A stretch of 64,000 nt of DNA from Acetilactobacillus jinshanensis (GCF_004359375.1 NZ_CP034726.1:186001-250000), one strand, 5' to 3'; positions 23,728-34,296 are shown, counted from the first letter of the stretch. The notes: generated by a model not told the origin, from the sequence alone. Translations and numbers: made by a program.

Positions 23728-25401
23728 TTATTCATACCATTTTAAAACATGCTCAGGATGATATAACGCATAATAATTGTAATCACTAAGTATTTTTTGC
23801 TTCTTTTTATCAGATTTGCTTTGGTGATTGGCTTTCAAGCTCATGAGCCATCCTAAGCAGCCTGGTACGAATGATAATAGGATCCAAGATGAACGACTGA
23901 TGACGATACACGTGATGATTGTAATCAGGCTAAAGGTAATGCTGCCAATGTTTTCCATAAAGGCTTGATGATAGGTGATTTTAGTATTACTTTTTGGTGT
24001 CACATTGAATTTAGCGGGAACACCCAGTAAGGCTAAAACGGTACATTTAACGGTTAAGTAGTAGAACGAACCGTACATAATCATTGATTCAAGTTCGTAC
24101 TTCATAACATCCCAGAATGGCATCCCATCTTGAAATTCAAAGACACCATCGGTGATGCTTTGGCTAAAGTAGCAGAGTAAAGTTGGTAATAACATAATGG
24201 CATTGTAGCCCATTGGGACACGATCAAGTGGGAAGACGATACTACATAAAATCAATGACATGTACATCAATGCAAACGTTGGGACGTTCAGTGTAAACGA
24301 CAACAGGTCTAATTTTTGCCGACGGGTTAATAATTTGGTCTTAAATAGACGTCGCACGTACCGATTAAAGAACTGGAAGTTAGCTGAACAAAATTTAGAA
24401 CTACGGACCATTAACGCTTCCATATTGATTGGAAACTCTTCGTTACCGTAAATTTGGGTTGCAAACTTAATGTTCCAGCCCTTTAATAAGGCTTCACAGC
24501 TAGAGCACATATCTTCAGCAACCATCCACGGAAATTCGCCAAACGAGTCGAAGCATTTCCGACTGACCATGACACCATGACCAAGGCCAATGTCAACCGT
24601 ATCACCAGGCTTAATGACTTGTGGATGTTTAGTTGGTGCTAAATAACCGTTTTCACTCGAGCGAACCGAATTTTGGACCGGCCAGAAACTATTTCCTGAA
24701 TGGGCAAACATGTCCATGAAGGCATTATCATTACGGCCACTAATGTGATTACATTGTAGGATACCCAAATGATTGCCGTAGTAAAAGAATTTCAGACATT
24801 TCTCGACAAAATCGGGCTGTAACAATTCATCACTATCCAGGATGACGAAATAATCGTAGGTGTCCCGGCCTTCATGACAAAGATAATTATCTAAATTACC
24901 GGCTTTAGCGTGGTGATTGGGGACATCTCGGACCCATTCAACATCAGGATGAACTTTGCAGAATTGTCTAATGAGATTAATGAAATGCTGATCAGTACTA
25001 TTATCTAAAATAACGGTTTTGACATTATCATACGTCTGATTCATGCATTCATTCAGAGCGTACGGGATGAAATCATTGTACGTTGTGTACAGAAGTTTAA
25101 CGATCGGGTGCCAATCCGATGGCAAGGGCTTAGCTAGGATTTTGCGTTCATGCTTAGCTTCAGGATTCTTGATGTGCTGATACATAATGGGATACGTGAA
25201 ATTCTGGACACTGAAAAATAGAAAGAGATTAGTAAACACCCCGAAGTTAACTCCTTCAAGAACGGCCATTACAGGTTTGCCCTGATCCCAGGTAACAATA
25301 ATTCCATCACGAACGGTGTAGTAGCCAAATAAGAACATAAGGAGAGCCCAAGCGGTAAAGATCCATAAGTACAAGGTGGATTTCTTACTGTATGAGACCA
25401 C
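23728..25401 (-). CDS. Membrane glycosyltransferase, GT2, cellulose-synthase-like
   Basis: A 557-aa processive-type family 2 glycosyltransferase. Two N-terminal membrane helices are followed by the catalytic domain with VILDNSTD (nucleotide site), VILDSDE (DxD) and MVAEDM (ED base), then four or five C-terminal helices. The usual QxxRW gating motif is degenerate here (RSSKF at the equivalent place). Architecture resembles bacterial cellulose/hyaluronan synthases, which polymerise and export a polysaccharide. The GTG start has GAAAGG 10 bases upstream. It is isolated, with no c-di-GMP PilZ domain or periplasmic partner. The polymer is unknown. Confidence 0.85.
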   Translation of the reverse strand: MVSYSKKSTLYLWIFTAWALLMFLFGYYTVRDGIIVTWDQGKPVMAVLEGVNFGVFTNLFLFFSVQNFTYPIMYQHIKNPEAKHERKILAKPLPSDWHPIVKLLYTTYNDFIPYALNECMNQTYDNVKTVILDNSTDQHFINLIRQFCKVHPDVEWVRDVPNHHAKAGNLDNYLCHEGRDTYDYFVILDSDELLQPDFVEKCLKFFYYGNHLGILQCNHISGRNDNAFMDMFAHSGNSFWPVQNSVRSSENGYLAPTKHPQVIKPGDTVDIGLGHGVMVSRKCFDSFGEFPWMVAEDMCSSCEALLKGWNIKFATQIYGNEEFPINMEALMVRSSKFCSANFQFFNRYVRRLFKTKLLTRRQKLDLLSFTLNVPTFALMYMSLILCSIVFPLDRVPMGYNAIMLLPTLLCYFSQSITDGVFEFQDGMPFWDVMKYELESMIMYGSFYYLTVKCTVLALLGVPAKFNVTPKSNTKITYHQAFMENIGSITFSLITIITCIVISRSSWILLSFVPGCLGWLMSLKANHQSKSDKKKQKILSDYNYYALYHPEHVLKWYE

Positions 25402-25514
25402 AATGCCACTACCTTTCGATGAAGATTAATTCTGTAAGCCTTTAAGCGTATATAAGGTATAGTATAACAAGCATCATTACGGTTCAAGGATCTTGAATAA
25501 GGCGTCTTGGCAAC

Positions 25515-25541
25515 AAAAAAGAGCCTGCAATTTGAAGGCTC
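25515..25541 (-). terminator. Terminator after the PEBP-family gene
   Basis: Minus-strand stem GAGCCT/AGGCTC followed by T6, 28 bases beyond the stop at 25569. Confidence 0.75.
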
Positions 25542-25568
25542 AAAATAATTTAATCGAATTGATATCGT

Positions 25569-26072
25569 TTAATTCTTAGCTGGCACGACAAATTTAGCCT
25601 TAGCCAAGATATGGCCCTTCATAGCGTGGAACATCTGGTTTAACCAAAAGCCATCCTTTAACGGTAGCTTCTTATCTAAGGCAAACATATAAAGGGTGTA
25701 GTCATGCGGTTTATCAGGTGGAACCGGTCCAGTGTAGTGCTGAGAAATCTTCGGATCCAACGGGCCAAAGGCGGCCCCAGCCAACGTGTTTTTACCATGA
25801 GTCATCTTAACTGATTCATTCTGACTGGCATTACCAGGGATCAGAGTCGTCATTGGATCAATATTAGCACCAACCCAGTGAATCCATGGTAATCCACAGA
25901 CTGGAATGGAGTCCCAATCGATCACGCAGAATGCCAACGTCTTAGCGTTGTCAGGAACGCCACTAATCATAATCGGGAATGACATACTAGGCTTACCATT
26001 AATGGTCTGTTTAGCGCCTTTAGCGTACTTACTATTAATGTAGCCATTATCTAATGGTACTTGTACTTTCAT
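25569..26072 (-). CDS. YbhB/YbcL family (PEBP-like) protein
   Basis: A 167-aa soluble protein of the phosphatidylethanolamine-binding/Raf-kinase-inhibitor-like family. Seen: the VIDWDSIPVCGLPWIHWVGAN block (the ligand pocket D-x-D...P-x-x-H-W-x) and YTGPVPPDKPHDYTLYMFALD. Length fits bacterial members (150-180 aa). The physiological role in bacteria is unclear. The ATG is preceded by GGAGG. It is a single gene, divergent from the MarR/MFS pair. Confidence 0.9.
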   Translation of the reverse strand: MKVQVPLDNGYINSKYAKGAKQTINGKPSMSFPIMISGVPDNAKTLAFCVIDWDSIPVCGLPWIHWVGANIDPMTTLIPGNASQNESVKMTHGKNTLAGAAFGPLDPKISQHYTGPVPPDKPHDYTLYMFALDKKLPLKDGFWLNQMFHAMKGHILAKAKFVVPAKN

Positions 26073-26228
26073 ATAAAAACCTCCGATGCAAAAGAATTCT
26101 TCAGCTCAAGTATAAATGATTCCTTCCAAAAAAGTTCAGCAAAGTTCTTACGTAATCTAAAGTTGTCTTGTATAATTGTTAGTGTTCTAACGTTATATAA
26201 CTAACGAATTGAGAGGAGTCATCAGTAA

Positions 26229-26642
26229 GTGGAAGACATCGGTCGTTTAATTAAGAAAGCGTCAGCACAAATGTCACGGCGCTTTAATCAATTTGCGAAA
26301 CAGTATCATTTAACCGCAGTCCAGATGTCATTGATCGATTTTCTGTATATCCATCGTGACCGGGCGATTTTTCAGCGGGATGTCGAGCATGAATTCATGA
26401 TCAGGCGGTCAACGGCTTCAATCCTGTTGAAGCGCATGGGGAATCGCGGTCTAATCATGCGGAAATCGAGTCCAACGGATGCCCGTCAGCGTCAGGTGAT
26501 CTTAACTGATAAGTCGAAACGACTGGAACACGTCATTACCACTTACATGTCTCGTCAGCAGCATCAGATTCAGGCCCAATTCACACCGGATCAAATGAAG
26601 TTGCTAAATCAATTGTTAAAGAACTTAATTAATCAAAAGTAA
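26229..26642 (+). CDS. MarR family transcriptional regulator
   Basis: A 137-aa winged-helix regulator. The recognition region QRDVEHEFMIRRSTASILLKRM and wing GLIMRKSSPTDARQRQVIL match MarR (DxRxxxxxLT variant). The GTG start follows GAGAGGAG. Upstream, TGTTCTAACGTTATATAACTAACG includes a GTTA-rich inverted pattern, a plausible autoregulatory operator. It is co-transcribed with the MFS exporter 15 bases downstream, so it probably represses that pump until a drug or phenolic ligand binds. Confidence 0.9.
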   Translation: MEDIGRLIKKASAQMSRRFNQFAKQYHLTAVQMSLIDFLYIHRDRAIFQRDVEHEFMIRRSTASILLKRMGNRGLIMRKSSPTDARQRQVILTDKSKRLEHVITTYMSRQQHQIQAQFTPDQMKLLNQLLKNLINQK

Positions 26643-26656
26643 GGAGCATTTGGATT

Positions 26657-28054
26657 TTGAATAATTCATCTAGTGAACAAATTTCACCCAAAGTGATCGG
26701 CGCGATTATCGCTGCCGGTCTAATGTCATTCTGTGGAGTGGCGGTTGAAACTGCGACCAACATCGTCTTTCCAGCTTTAAGTCGTCAGTTCCAGATTTCA
26801 ACCGGAACGGTTCAATGGATGACAACCATTTACCTTTTAACGGTTGCCATCATCGTTCCGTTATCCGCGATCTTTAAGAAGAATTTCCGGACGAAGTCAT
26901 TATTCTTGGTGGCTAACTTAGCCTTTATCATCGGGTTAGCTGTCGACGGGATTCTAAGTTTTCCCGTTCCAAGTTTCGGTGTGCTATTAATCGGTCGTGT
27001 GATCCAAGGAATTGGAACCGGGATTGCGTTACCGTTAATGTTCAACATCATCCTGTCTGAAGTCCCAAGTGACAAGATCGGTGCCATGATGGGGGTCGGT
27101 GCTTTGATTACCGCCATCGCACCTGCTGTTGGACCCATCTTCGGTGGTGCCGTTTCAGATGCCTTAAGCTGGCACTACATCTTTATCTTCCTGTTACCAT
27201 TATTAGTTATTTCATTAATTATGGGCTTAATTTCCATTCCAAAGGAAGATAAGCATAAGCAGGTGAAAGTTGATAAGACCAGTGTTTTCTGGATCTTTAT
27301 CACCTTTATCGGTTTAGTTTATGGCTTCAGTAACTTAACCAGTAACGTGATCGTTGCGGTAGTTTCGATCATCGTCGGTTTAGTTGCTGCGTGGTTACTA
27401 TTCCATCGTTCTGACCGAATTAATAATCCAATCATTCACTTGAACATCATGAAGAACCATAACTTCACGGGTCACACGATTGCTTTCTTCTCGTTACAGT
27501 TACTGACCTTAGGTTTTTCATTCATTTTGCCTAACTACATCCAGGAAGTTAACGGTCAGAGTGCTACGAAGGCCGCTTTATTCTGTTTACCAGGTGCCGT
27601 GATTGGTGCCGTCTTCGCACCATTCGGTGGTCAGTTACTTGATCACTTAGGTGCTCGGAAGCCAATCTGGACCGGTGCTGGATTAATCGTAATTGCATTA
27701 TTCCTGTTCATCTGTACTGGTGAAGACTTATCCAACGACATGATCATGTGCTTCTACTTCATCTACATGATCGGGGTTGGCTTATCATTCGGTAACATCA
27801 TGACCGATGGCCTCAGTCATTTATCACTTGAACGTCAGCCCGATGGTAACGCCATCTTCAATACCTTGATGCAATTATCTGGTGCCGTGAGTACCGCGAT
27901 CGTATCCGCAATCGTCGCCCACGCCATTAGTACCGGTGGTGCTAGTCGCTCATTCTTGTGGGCTGCAGGTGCGGAACATGCCTTAGTCTTCATGTTCGTG
28001 TTGGCATTGGTTGAAGCGTATGCCGTATCGAGAGTCGTTAAAAGTAATGATTAA
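26657..28054 (+). CDS. MFS multidrug exporter, DHA2 (EmrB/QacA) type
   Basis: A 465-aa membrane transporter with about 13-14 helices. Seen: motif C-like GPIFGGAVSD after helix 5, LGARKPIWTGAG (motif A-like) in the second half, and the QWMTTIYLLTVAIIVPLSA start of DHA2 members. It probably exports toxic compounds using the proton gradient. It starts at TTG with AAGGAG 10 bases upstream. It forms an operon with a MarR regulator and is closed by a terminator. Confidence 0.9.
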   Translation: MNNSSSEQISPKVIGAIIAAGLMSFCGVAVETATNIVFPALSRQFQISTGTVQWMTTIYLLTVAIIVPLSAIFKKNFRTKSLFLVANLAFIIGLAVDGILSFPVPSFGVLLIGRVIQGIGTGIALPLMFNIILSEVPSDKIGAMMGVGALITAIAPAVGPIFGGAVSDALSWHYIFIFLLPLLVISLIMGLISIPKEDKHKQVKVDKTSVFWIFITFIGLVYGFSNLTSNVIVAVVSIIVGLVAAWLLFHRSDRINNPIIHLNIMKNHNFTGHTIAFFSLQLLTLGFSFILPNYIQEVNGQSATKAALFCLPGAVIGAVFAPFGGQLLDHLGARKPIWTGAGLIVIALFLFICTGEDLSNDMIMCFYFIYMIGVGLSFGNIMTDGLSHLSLERQPDGNAIFNTLMQLSGAVSTAIVSAIVAHAISTGGASRSFLWAAGAEHALVFMFVLALVEAYAVSRVVKSND

Positions 28055-28094
28055 GTTTTGATTGCAAACATGTCAATTTAATATCATTCTCATT

Positions 28095-28129
28095 AAAAGA
28101 GCTAAATCGCATTGATTTAGCTCTTTTTT
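28095..28129 (+). terminator. Terminator after the MFS gene
   Basis: Stem AAAAGAGCTAAATC paired with GATTTAGCTCTTTTTT, a 5-base loop and a T run. Confidence 0.9.
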
Positions 28130-28251
28130 GTTTGCTAAAATAAGTAAAATAGCTTTACTATAGATGTGAAAATTCGATCAAAAATAACAAATTAACGAAA
28201 CTTATATCGAGATCAGATTGAAAATTATTTTTACAGGAGCCCTGTTAACTA

Positions 28252-31200
28252 GTGCTGTACAATCGAAACCAATTTAGAATCACAAATGCAAAGAAGAAAT
28301 TAATTAAAGCTGGCAAGGGCTGGATCGTTGCTAGTGCTTTTATGTTTGCTTTGTTGGGTGGAATGGGCGTTGTTAGCCATGTAACTGTAAAGGCAGATAC
28401 GTCTAAAACGATGGTAGTGTCGTCTAAGCAAAATTCCGCAGCAATACAGCAATCATCTCAAGACCCTAACTTGATTTCAAAATATGCGCATAATATTCAT
28501 GCTGCTTTGTTGGCTAGACAAATGACCACTCAGAGTCAGAATACTGAAGCACCAAACCAACAGGGAAATCTCAGTAGTACATCTACTTATAATGGACCTA
28601 TGTATGATAATAAGGGACACGTAGTCGTTAATTTGGAAAATGGGACTTACTATTATAAATACGTACTTTCCTTCCCATCTAGTAAACAAATAACATTACC
28701 AGGTAATGGTCAAATTGTTAAACTGGGTAATAATGGCCAATTATTAGATCAAAGTAATAAACCGTATCCTAATCCAAAGCCAATTGAGATAAATGGTAAT
28801 CCAGTGGTTAATCATTACTATACGTTTTCGGACGATTCTTTCACTCCAGAATATGTTACTTATGATGTTACTCCAGGTCTGAAATTTTATCGGGGTGACA
28901 ATGGCCCTGAATATAATAGTGGTATTAAGAATACGCCACCTATTACAATTAGTGGTTACTATGGTGAACCAATTCGAATTACACCTAATTCTGATTTACT
29001 TGGTCAATACATTAACAATGGTTACAAATTAAAAGATAACGCCCCGTTATATGCAATCATTAATTCAAAACAAAATAATACTAATTCTGATAGTTGGTTA
29101 AGTAATCGGGATGCATTTGATTTAGTTGCTCAACCAGCGGCTCCTATTACGGTTAATTATCGAATTGGTAATCATCATTATTCGTTTACATTTAGTGACC
29201 ACCATTACATTGGTGAATCGTTAACTACTAGTGAAATTACACGGGAATTTAATAATCTTAAGTTCTCTTATGGCGCTAATAAAGGAGCCTCTATTAGTAC
29301 CTATTATCATCTAGTTAATCCATCTACCTACGCATATGAACAAATACCTCAGACAATTTACCTTGATACAGAAGGTAATTCGGTATCTAATATCACATTA
29401 CCCGTGTATTTCCAGGAAGTTGACAATACTGGTAAGCCTGAAAACGGTCATAATCCAATTAAAGCAAAGATTACTATGAATGGATCTTATGGCTCAACGG
29501 TTAAATGGGATGCCCTGCATCCATCTGATAACGGTATTAAATTTAGCCTGCTATCAGGCGTTAAATTATCTGACGCTAAGAATCCATATAATAGTGATAA
29601 CGTTATCCTAACTACCAACTCATTTAACGCTATAATCAATGGAATCAAGGGAATTAATGGGCAAAATAACGCTCAATGGATGAATAATCAAATTCCAGTA
29701 ATTAATTATATTAATGGAACGAAACTACATAATTACGTTCGCACGGCACCAATTAATTATGTAATTAACTATTATCGTCCCCGCGTTGAAGATTCAACTG
29801 GCAGATACTTTAGTGAATATGATTTGAATGACTATAAAAATTATATTAATACCGGTAAGTTACCTAGAGGTATTAAAGATAGTAGCCACTTAGTTATGCC
29901 ATATGGAGAAAAGATTGCTAACGCTACGGCTAATTTACCAAAATATGTTCCAATAAATACGATTGTAGCTATCCATTTATTTGATGATAACTTTCAAAAA
30001 CTTATGGGGCAAAGTACTATTAATCCATATTTAGTCGTTCAGTTTACAGGTGATGACACATATCAAATATTAAACAGTAGTTATGATGCTGGATCTCCAG
30101 TAATATTTGCTGAAGATAACAGTATTGCAGCAAAAAAACAGGATGCATGGACAAATGTTAGAGGTTTAGCTAAGGATGACTTACAATCTGACAACCAGCT
30201 AGGTCAATATGATGAAGCTAAACATAGACAATTTTGTTCAGCAGGCACATCGATGCTAGACACTTTCCAACAAGGATACGTTTATCGTTATGATAATGGT
30301 AATTATTATTATGGTGAAGATACTAATAGTGATAGAGCTAACCCTGTTACATTTAAAGTTCTTACTTCAAACACTCCTAAGCAGTATGTCTTTAACGTAT
30401 ATAATACGATTACAGATCCAGCTCATCCGTTAAATATTGAATATAGTACTTATAATCAGCCAATTACTAGCGACGATAATTTCTCTGATAAGGGTGGCTA
30501 TCCAGATAAAGCTAAGAGTAAAGTTGATATCGTTGGTCAGCCTAAAGTAATTAATGGTGTGAATGGTGATTGGGTTAAATATGATGATCAAGATCACCAA
30601 TTTCATTATATTTACGATACGTGGCCGGTAAGTAAGACTGATTTGGATAATCAACATAAAAATGACTCTATTGAGACTGATTTAATAATACCTAATACAA
30701 AAATGCCTGTTGGATATGAGTATAATCCTGCTTATCAAAGTAATTATGCTGATTGGGAAGATACTGTGATTCCTAATATCTCACATAATGATAGTGATAG
30801 GGTATGGGTGTCAAAATCGTCAACTGGTAAATGGCAATTGGGCCCCAATAATGTTGATTTACAACCGCATGCTTATAATGACACTGCTGTTTTACACGTG
30901 TCAAAAAAGCCTGAATATACAATTGTCGGTGATGACGTTTTAGGCCCAAATTTAGCCGGAACATTTAAGGCTGTCCAAGTTGATAATTCCACTAGTGACA
31001 AACATTTAAAGCCATTAAAGACACTTAAAGTTATTAATACTGCTTATCTTATGAATAATGGAAAACCAGCTCCAGTATATATGGTCAACATAACTTCATT
31101 AAGTAACCCGGATAAAACAGCGTTGATGACTCAATACGATAAGCGTCGTTCTGAGGCATTTAACTATGGTAAACCTGTTAAATCAGATTTATCATCTGAT

Positions 31201-34200
31201 GGGATGACTGCAACGTGGTATTACAAGGGCAACGTTACTATTCATTATGTAAACGATAATAAAAGTGACGAAAGTGAGCGGCCTGAAAATACTCAATTAC
31301 TTTCATTAACACCAAAAGAAAATCTGGAGGGTGTTCTAAAGGATAATCAGGCTAGTATTTACAATTATTCTGGTGAAGTTCCTGTGAGCGCTGATGTTTA
31401 TATAGGAAATAATAGTAAACCAATTGAATACCCAGATATTTTCGCATTACTAAGTAAATATACAGTTCCATCTGATAATGAATCAGTCAATATTTATATT
31501 CATTTTAATAAAGCAAATAGTACTGATAAGAATATAAAAGGGCAGTTACAATTTCAGCATTATGACGGGAAGTCAGATAGTGTACTTACTCCTAATAATT
31601 CTGATGTGAAAGCAAAAGAATTCTTAAGTAGTGTAAGCAAGATTCCAGTTCAATTCGATAGTAATCTAAAGGAATATTATGTGGCATTACCGCAGATGCC
31701 AAATACAATTACTATTAATAATGTAAATTACCACTTGGTTTCTTCTCAAAATACTAGTAATATTTTAAGCGATATGTCCAGTGATTTACCTAGACCAACA
31801 TACACATATAAGGCTGATCCGGCTACTATTACTGTTAACGTGATTGATGTTAGTAAAGGCCAATTGAATACTTATAACAATGTTCCAATTGATGCTGATA
31901 ATGGAAGTAATACGGACGTTACGATACCAAGTTCAAAATGGACTCATGGATATCAAGCTTCATCAGCTCAATTTATAGATAACAATAAAGATATTAAAGC
32001 TAAAGATAAGGATACTGTTACGATTAAAATCGCACCAAATGTTCCATCACCTTATCGAATGACAGTATCAGGGGTTCATAACGCTAATTATGATTCTAGT
32101 ATTGTAAATAAATTTGCAAATAGTATAGTATACACGCCTACACAGCAATCAGATTCAAAGTCAGATAGATCAGCTAATTTCCAAATTACAGGAAATCGCA
32201 GTGCTGTTTCATCGCCCGTTAAAGATCGTGTAGATGGTATAACGTATCAATACGTGGGCTATTATTACGGTAATAATAAGAATAAAATTATACCAGCTGG
32301 TACAACACCTAATGGGGACCCATTTACTTTTAATGATCGATATGATTACGCCAAACATCAATGGAGCAAGACCGTTACTTTTGTGTACGAGCCAGAGATG
32401 GCTTCAGCTGAGATTGAATTCCTTGATAATGGAGAGCCATTGAGATCCGTTTTAACAACTAATAAAGGCTATGTTGGAACTGCATTTAACAGTAATCTTA
32501 TAGCTGAAATTAATGATGCTGTTAAGAAAGTTGAATCAGATGAACATGTTCATCTTGTAAGTAGCCCAACAAAATATATTTATAGTACTGAGCCATATGT
32601 AATTAATTTTGCAAGTGATTTAAAGCCGTTTGTTAATGGAGTGTTCGCACACTGGCAGATTAATTTTAACATTAATCATATAAATGGTGGCACAACGACA
32701 TCTAGTGTTAGTCAATTAATTCCGTTATTTACTCAAACTAATTATGAAAATTATGCAGGAAAAATTGTAAAGTATGGGAATTGGATACCTACACCTAAGC
32801 ATTTTACTGATGTTACAATGCCTAAGAATACTGGTTATGTACCAAGTGTCAGTAAAATTGAGACTCCCGATGTAAGTAACTTATCAGCAGGTTCAAAAGA
32901 TTATCCAAAATTTTATAATTTTGTTGATAATATTGACTATAATCCAGAGGGTTCCGTCCAATTTCATTACGTTGATGACGATGAAAACGGCTTGGATGTT
33001 AGTGATTCTCCTGTTTTCATGAAAAATGGTAGTGGTCAGGATAAGACTACTTATGATGCAAGTAAAGAACTAAAAAAGTTGGGAAAGAACGGCTACGAAT
33101 TAGTTTCTTTACCCAGCAGCAATGCCCATGATGATCAAATTCCTTTCCAGTATTCTAGTAATACCCAGAATTTGGATATTCACTTGAAGCACAAGATTAT
33201 AAATACAACATCTGACCAGTCATTTGACGAAAACGTGCAGTTCACTAGTTCTGATAGGAGGCTTTTACCACAACTCCCACAACCAACGTCACAAAATATA
33301 ATGTATAAAGCAAAAATCACAAAAGATCAAGTAACTAGCGATGAACAAAGTGTTAGCCCAGGGGTATCAGTCTCTGTTACGATCCCGCACTACGCGAATT
33401 ATCATTGGACACTTAGTAATGGGACTCAAAATATTAAGTCTGGAGAACAATCTGAGACTATTCCAGTTTCGGTTAATCCAACTCCTATAGTTAATTTGGT
33501 TGTTACTTATCACCATGATAAACCTGCATCAAATTCTACAACGCCTAATTCATCTGGTAAAGCTAGTGAAGGTTCATCAAGTGCCGTTAAGCCATCGAGT
33601 CAATCTGGTTCTAATGCCTCTAGTTCAGGTTCTTCAAGCTCATCAAGCCATACTAATTCATCAACCAACCCGTCTAGTTCATCAGATTCATCTAGTGCAG
33701 GTAGTCAGTCGAATGCAAATTCTGCGGAGTCAAATCCATCCAGTGGTACTAGTTCCACGACTGGCAGTTCATCTAGCCGAGCTAGCTCTAATGCATCGGG
33801 AACTTCAAGCAATTCTACTAGTTCATTACCTAGCGGTACTTCTGGTCAAACTAGTTCGAATGTACCAGTTATACCTAGTAGTACAAGTGTTTCATCAAGT
33901 GAGCCTTCTAGTGCAAATATTCCGAATCGTTATGTACCCGTTGTGCCTAGCTCGTATTATAGTTCGTCAGCAATATCAACCAATAATTCTAGCCGTGCTG
34001 TCGATTTAAGTAACGTGGCGAGTCAAAGTTATGATGAAAATCAAATTAATCCTGATAAAGCACTGAGGGACTTTTACCAATCAGTAAGCCCCAATAATCA
34101 TACTAAAGGTAATCGTTTATCTCATCATATTGATCATCGCCAAGTTAATCAATTAATTCATCATCGTGGTAATAATCAAAAGCGACTATCCCAGACTGGT

Positions 34201-34296
34201 GAACGACGGGATACTGTAACGTTGATTGCAATTCTCTTCATTATTTTAGGGGTCATCTTTAGCTATGTCGGTCTACGTAAAAAACGGAAAAAATAG
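28252..34296 (+). CDS. Giant serine-rich cell-wall adhesin with KxYKxGKxW-type signal and LSQTG anchor
   Basis: A 2014-aa secreted wall protein. Residues about 15-50 form a KxYKxGKxW-type signal peptide (KLIKAGKGW then a hydrophobic stretch ending near VKADT). The body to about residue 1755 is beta-rich, with MucBP/Mub-like units such as VTIHYVNDN and SVQFHYVDDDENG and a late FDENVQFTSSDRR block. About residues 1760-1900 are Ser/Thr/Asn-rich low-complexity stalk, a likely O-glycosylation site. The C-terminus has LSQTGE, a hydrophobic helix and KKRKK. LSQTG is one base from LPQTG. Base composition is more AT-rich than the neighbours. The GTG start has a distant AGGAG. Confidence 0.88.
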   Translation: MLYNRNQFRITNAKKKLIKAGKGWIVASAFMFALLGGMGVVSHVTVKADTSKTMVVSSKQNSAAIQQSSQDPNLISKYAHNIHAALLARQMTTQSQNTEAPNQQGNLSSTSTYNGPMYDNKGHVVVNLENGTYYYKYVLSFPSSKQITLPGNGQIVKLGNNGQLLDQSNKPYPNPKPIEINGNPVVNHYYTFSDDSFTPEYVTYDVTPGLKFYRGDNGPEYNSGIKNTPPITISGYYGEPIRITPNSDLLGQYINNGYKLKDNAPLYAIINSKQNNTNSDSWLSNRDAFDLVAQPAAPITVNYRIGNHHYSFTFSDHHYIGESLTTSEITREFNNLKFSYGANKGASISTYYHLVNPSTYAYEQIPQTIYLDTEGNSVSNITLPVYFQEVDNTGKPENGHNPIKAKITMNGSYGSTVKWDALHPSDNGIKFSLLSGVKLSDAKNPYNSDNVILTTNSFNAIINGIKGINGQNNAQWMNNQIPVINYINGTKLHNYVRTAPINYVINYYRPRVEDSTGRYFSEYDLNDYKNYINTGKLPRGIKDSSHLVMPYGEKIANATANLPKYVPINTIVAIHLFDDNFQKLMGQSTINPYLVVQFTGDDTYQILNSSYDAGSPVIFAEDNSIAAKKQDAWTNVRGLAKDDLQSDNQLGQYDEAKHRQFCSAGTSMLDTFQQGYVYRYDNGNYYYGEDTNSDRANPVTFKVLTSNTPKQYVFNVYNTITDPAHPLNIEYSTYNQPITSDDNFSDKGGYPDKAKSKVDIVGQPKVINGVNGDWVKYDDQDHQFHYIYDTWPVSKTDLDNQHKNDSIETDLIIPNTKMPVGYEYNPAYQSNYADWEDTVIPNISHNDSDRVWVSKSSTGKWQLGPNNVDLQPHAYNDTAVLHVSKKPEYTIVGDDVLGPNLAGTFKAVQVDNSTSDKHLKPLKTLKVINTAYLMNNGKPAPVYMVNITSLSNPDKTALMTQYDKRRSEAFNYGKPVKSDLSSDGMTATWYYKGNVTIHYVNDNKSDESERPENTQLLSLTPKENLEGVLKDNQASIYNYSGEVPVSADVYIGNNSKPIEYPDIFALLSKYTVPSDNESVNIYIHFNKANSTDKNIKGQLQFQHYDGKSDSVLTPNNSDVKAKEFLSSVSKIPVQFDSNLKEYYVALPQMPNTITINNVNYHLVSSQNTSNILSDMSSDLPRPTYTYKADPATITVNVIDVSKGQLNTYNNVPIDADNGSNTDVTIPSSKWTHGYQASSAQFIDNNKDIKAKDKDTVTIKIAPNVPSPYRMTVSGVHNANYDSSIVNKFANSIVYTPTQQSDSKSDRSANFQITGNRSAVSSPVKDRVDGITYQYVGYYYGNNKNKIIPAGTTPNGDPFTFNDRYDYAKHQWSKTVTFVYEPEMASAEIEFLDNGEPLRSVLTTNKGYVGTAFNSNLIAEINDAVKKVESDEHVHLVSSPTKYIYSTEPYVINFASDLKPFVNGVFAHWQINFNINHINGGTTTSSVSQLIPLFTQTNYENYAGKIVKYGNWIPTPKHFTDVTMPKNTGYVPSVSKIETPDVSNLSAGSKDYPKFYNFVDNIDYNPEGSVQFHYVDDDENGLDVSDSPVFMKNGSGQDKTTYDASKELKKLGKNGYELVSLPSSNAHDDQIPFQYSSNTQNLDIHLKHKIINTTSDQSFDENVQFTSSDRRLLPQLPQPTSQNIMYKAKITKDQVTSDEQSVSPGVSVSVTIPHYANYHWTLSNGTQNIKSGEQSETIPVSVNPTPIVNLVVTYHHDKPASNSTTPNSSGKASEGSSSAVKPSSQSGSNASSSGSSSSSSHTNSSTNPSSSSDSSSAGSQSNANSAESNPSSGTSSTTGSSSSRASSNASGTSSNSTSSLPSGTSGQTSSNVPVIPSSTSVSSSEPSSANIPNRYVPVVPSSYYSSSAISTNNSSRAVDLSNVASQSYDENQINPDKALRDFYQSVSPNNHTKGNRLSHHIDHRQVNQLIHHRGNNQKRLSQTGERRDTVTLIAILFIILGVIFSYVGLRKKRKK

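Noticed and set aside
28738-34000. Repetitive serine codons considered as a DNA repeat array or CRISPR
   Set aside because: There is no regular spacing or conserved direct repeat; the pattern is explained by Ser-rich coding sequence.
33500-34009. A 169-codon open frame overlapping the serine-rich stalk in another frame, rich in Leu, Val and His
   Set aside because: It is the out-of-frame reading of TCA/AGT-rich repeats; no SD, no plausible protein composition, and the main frame is clearly coding.
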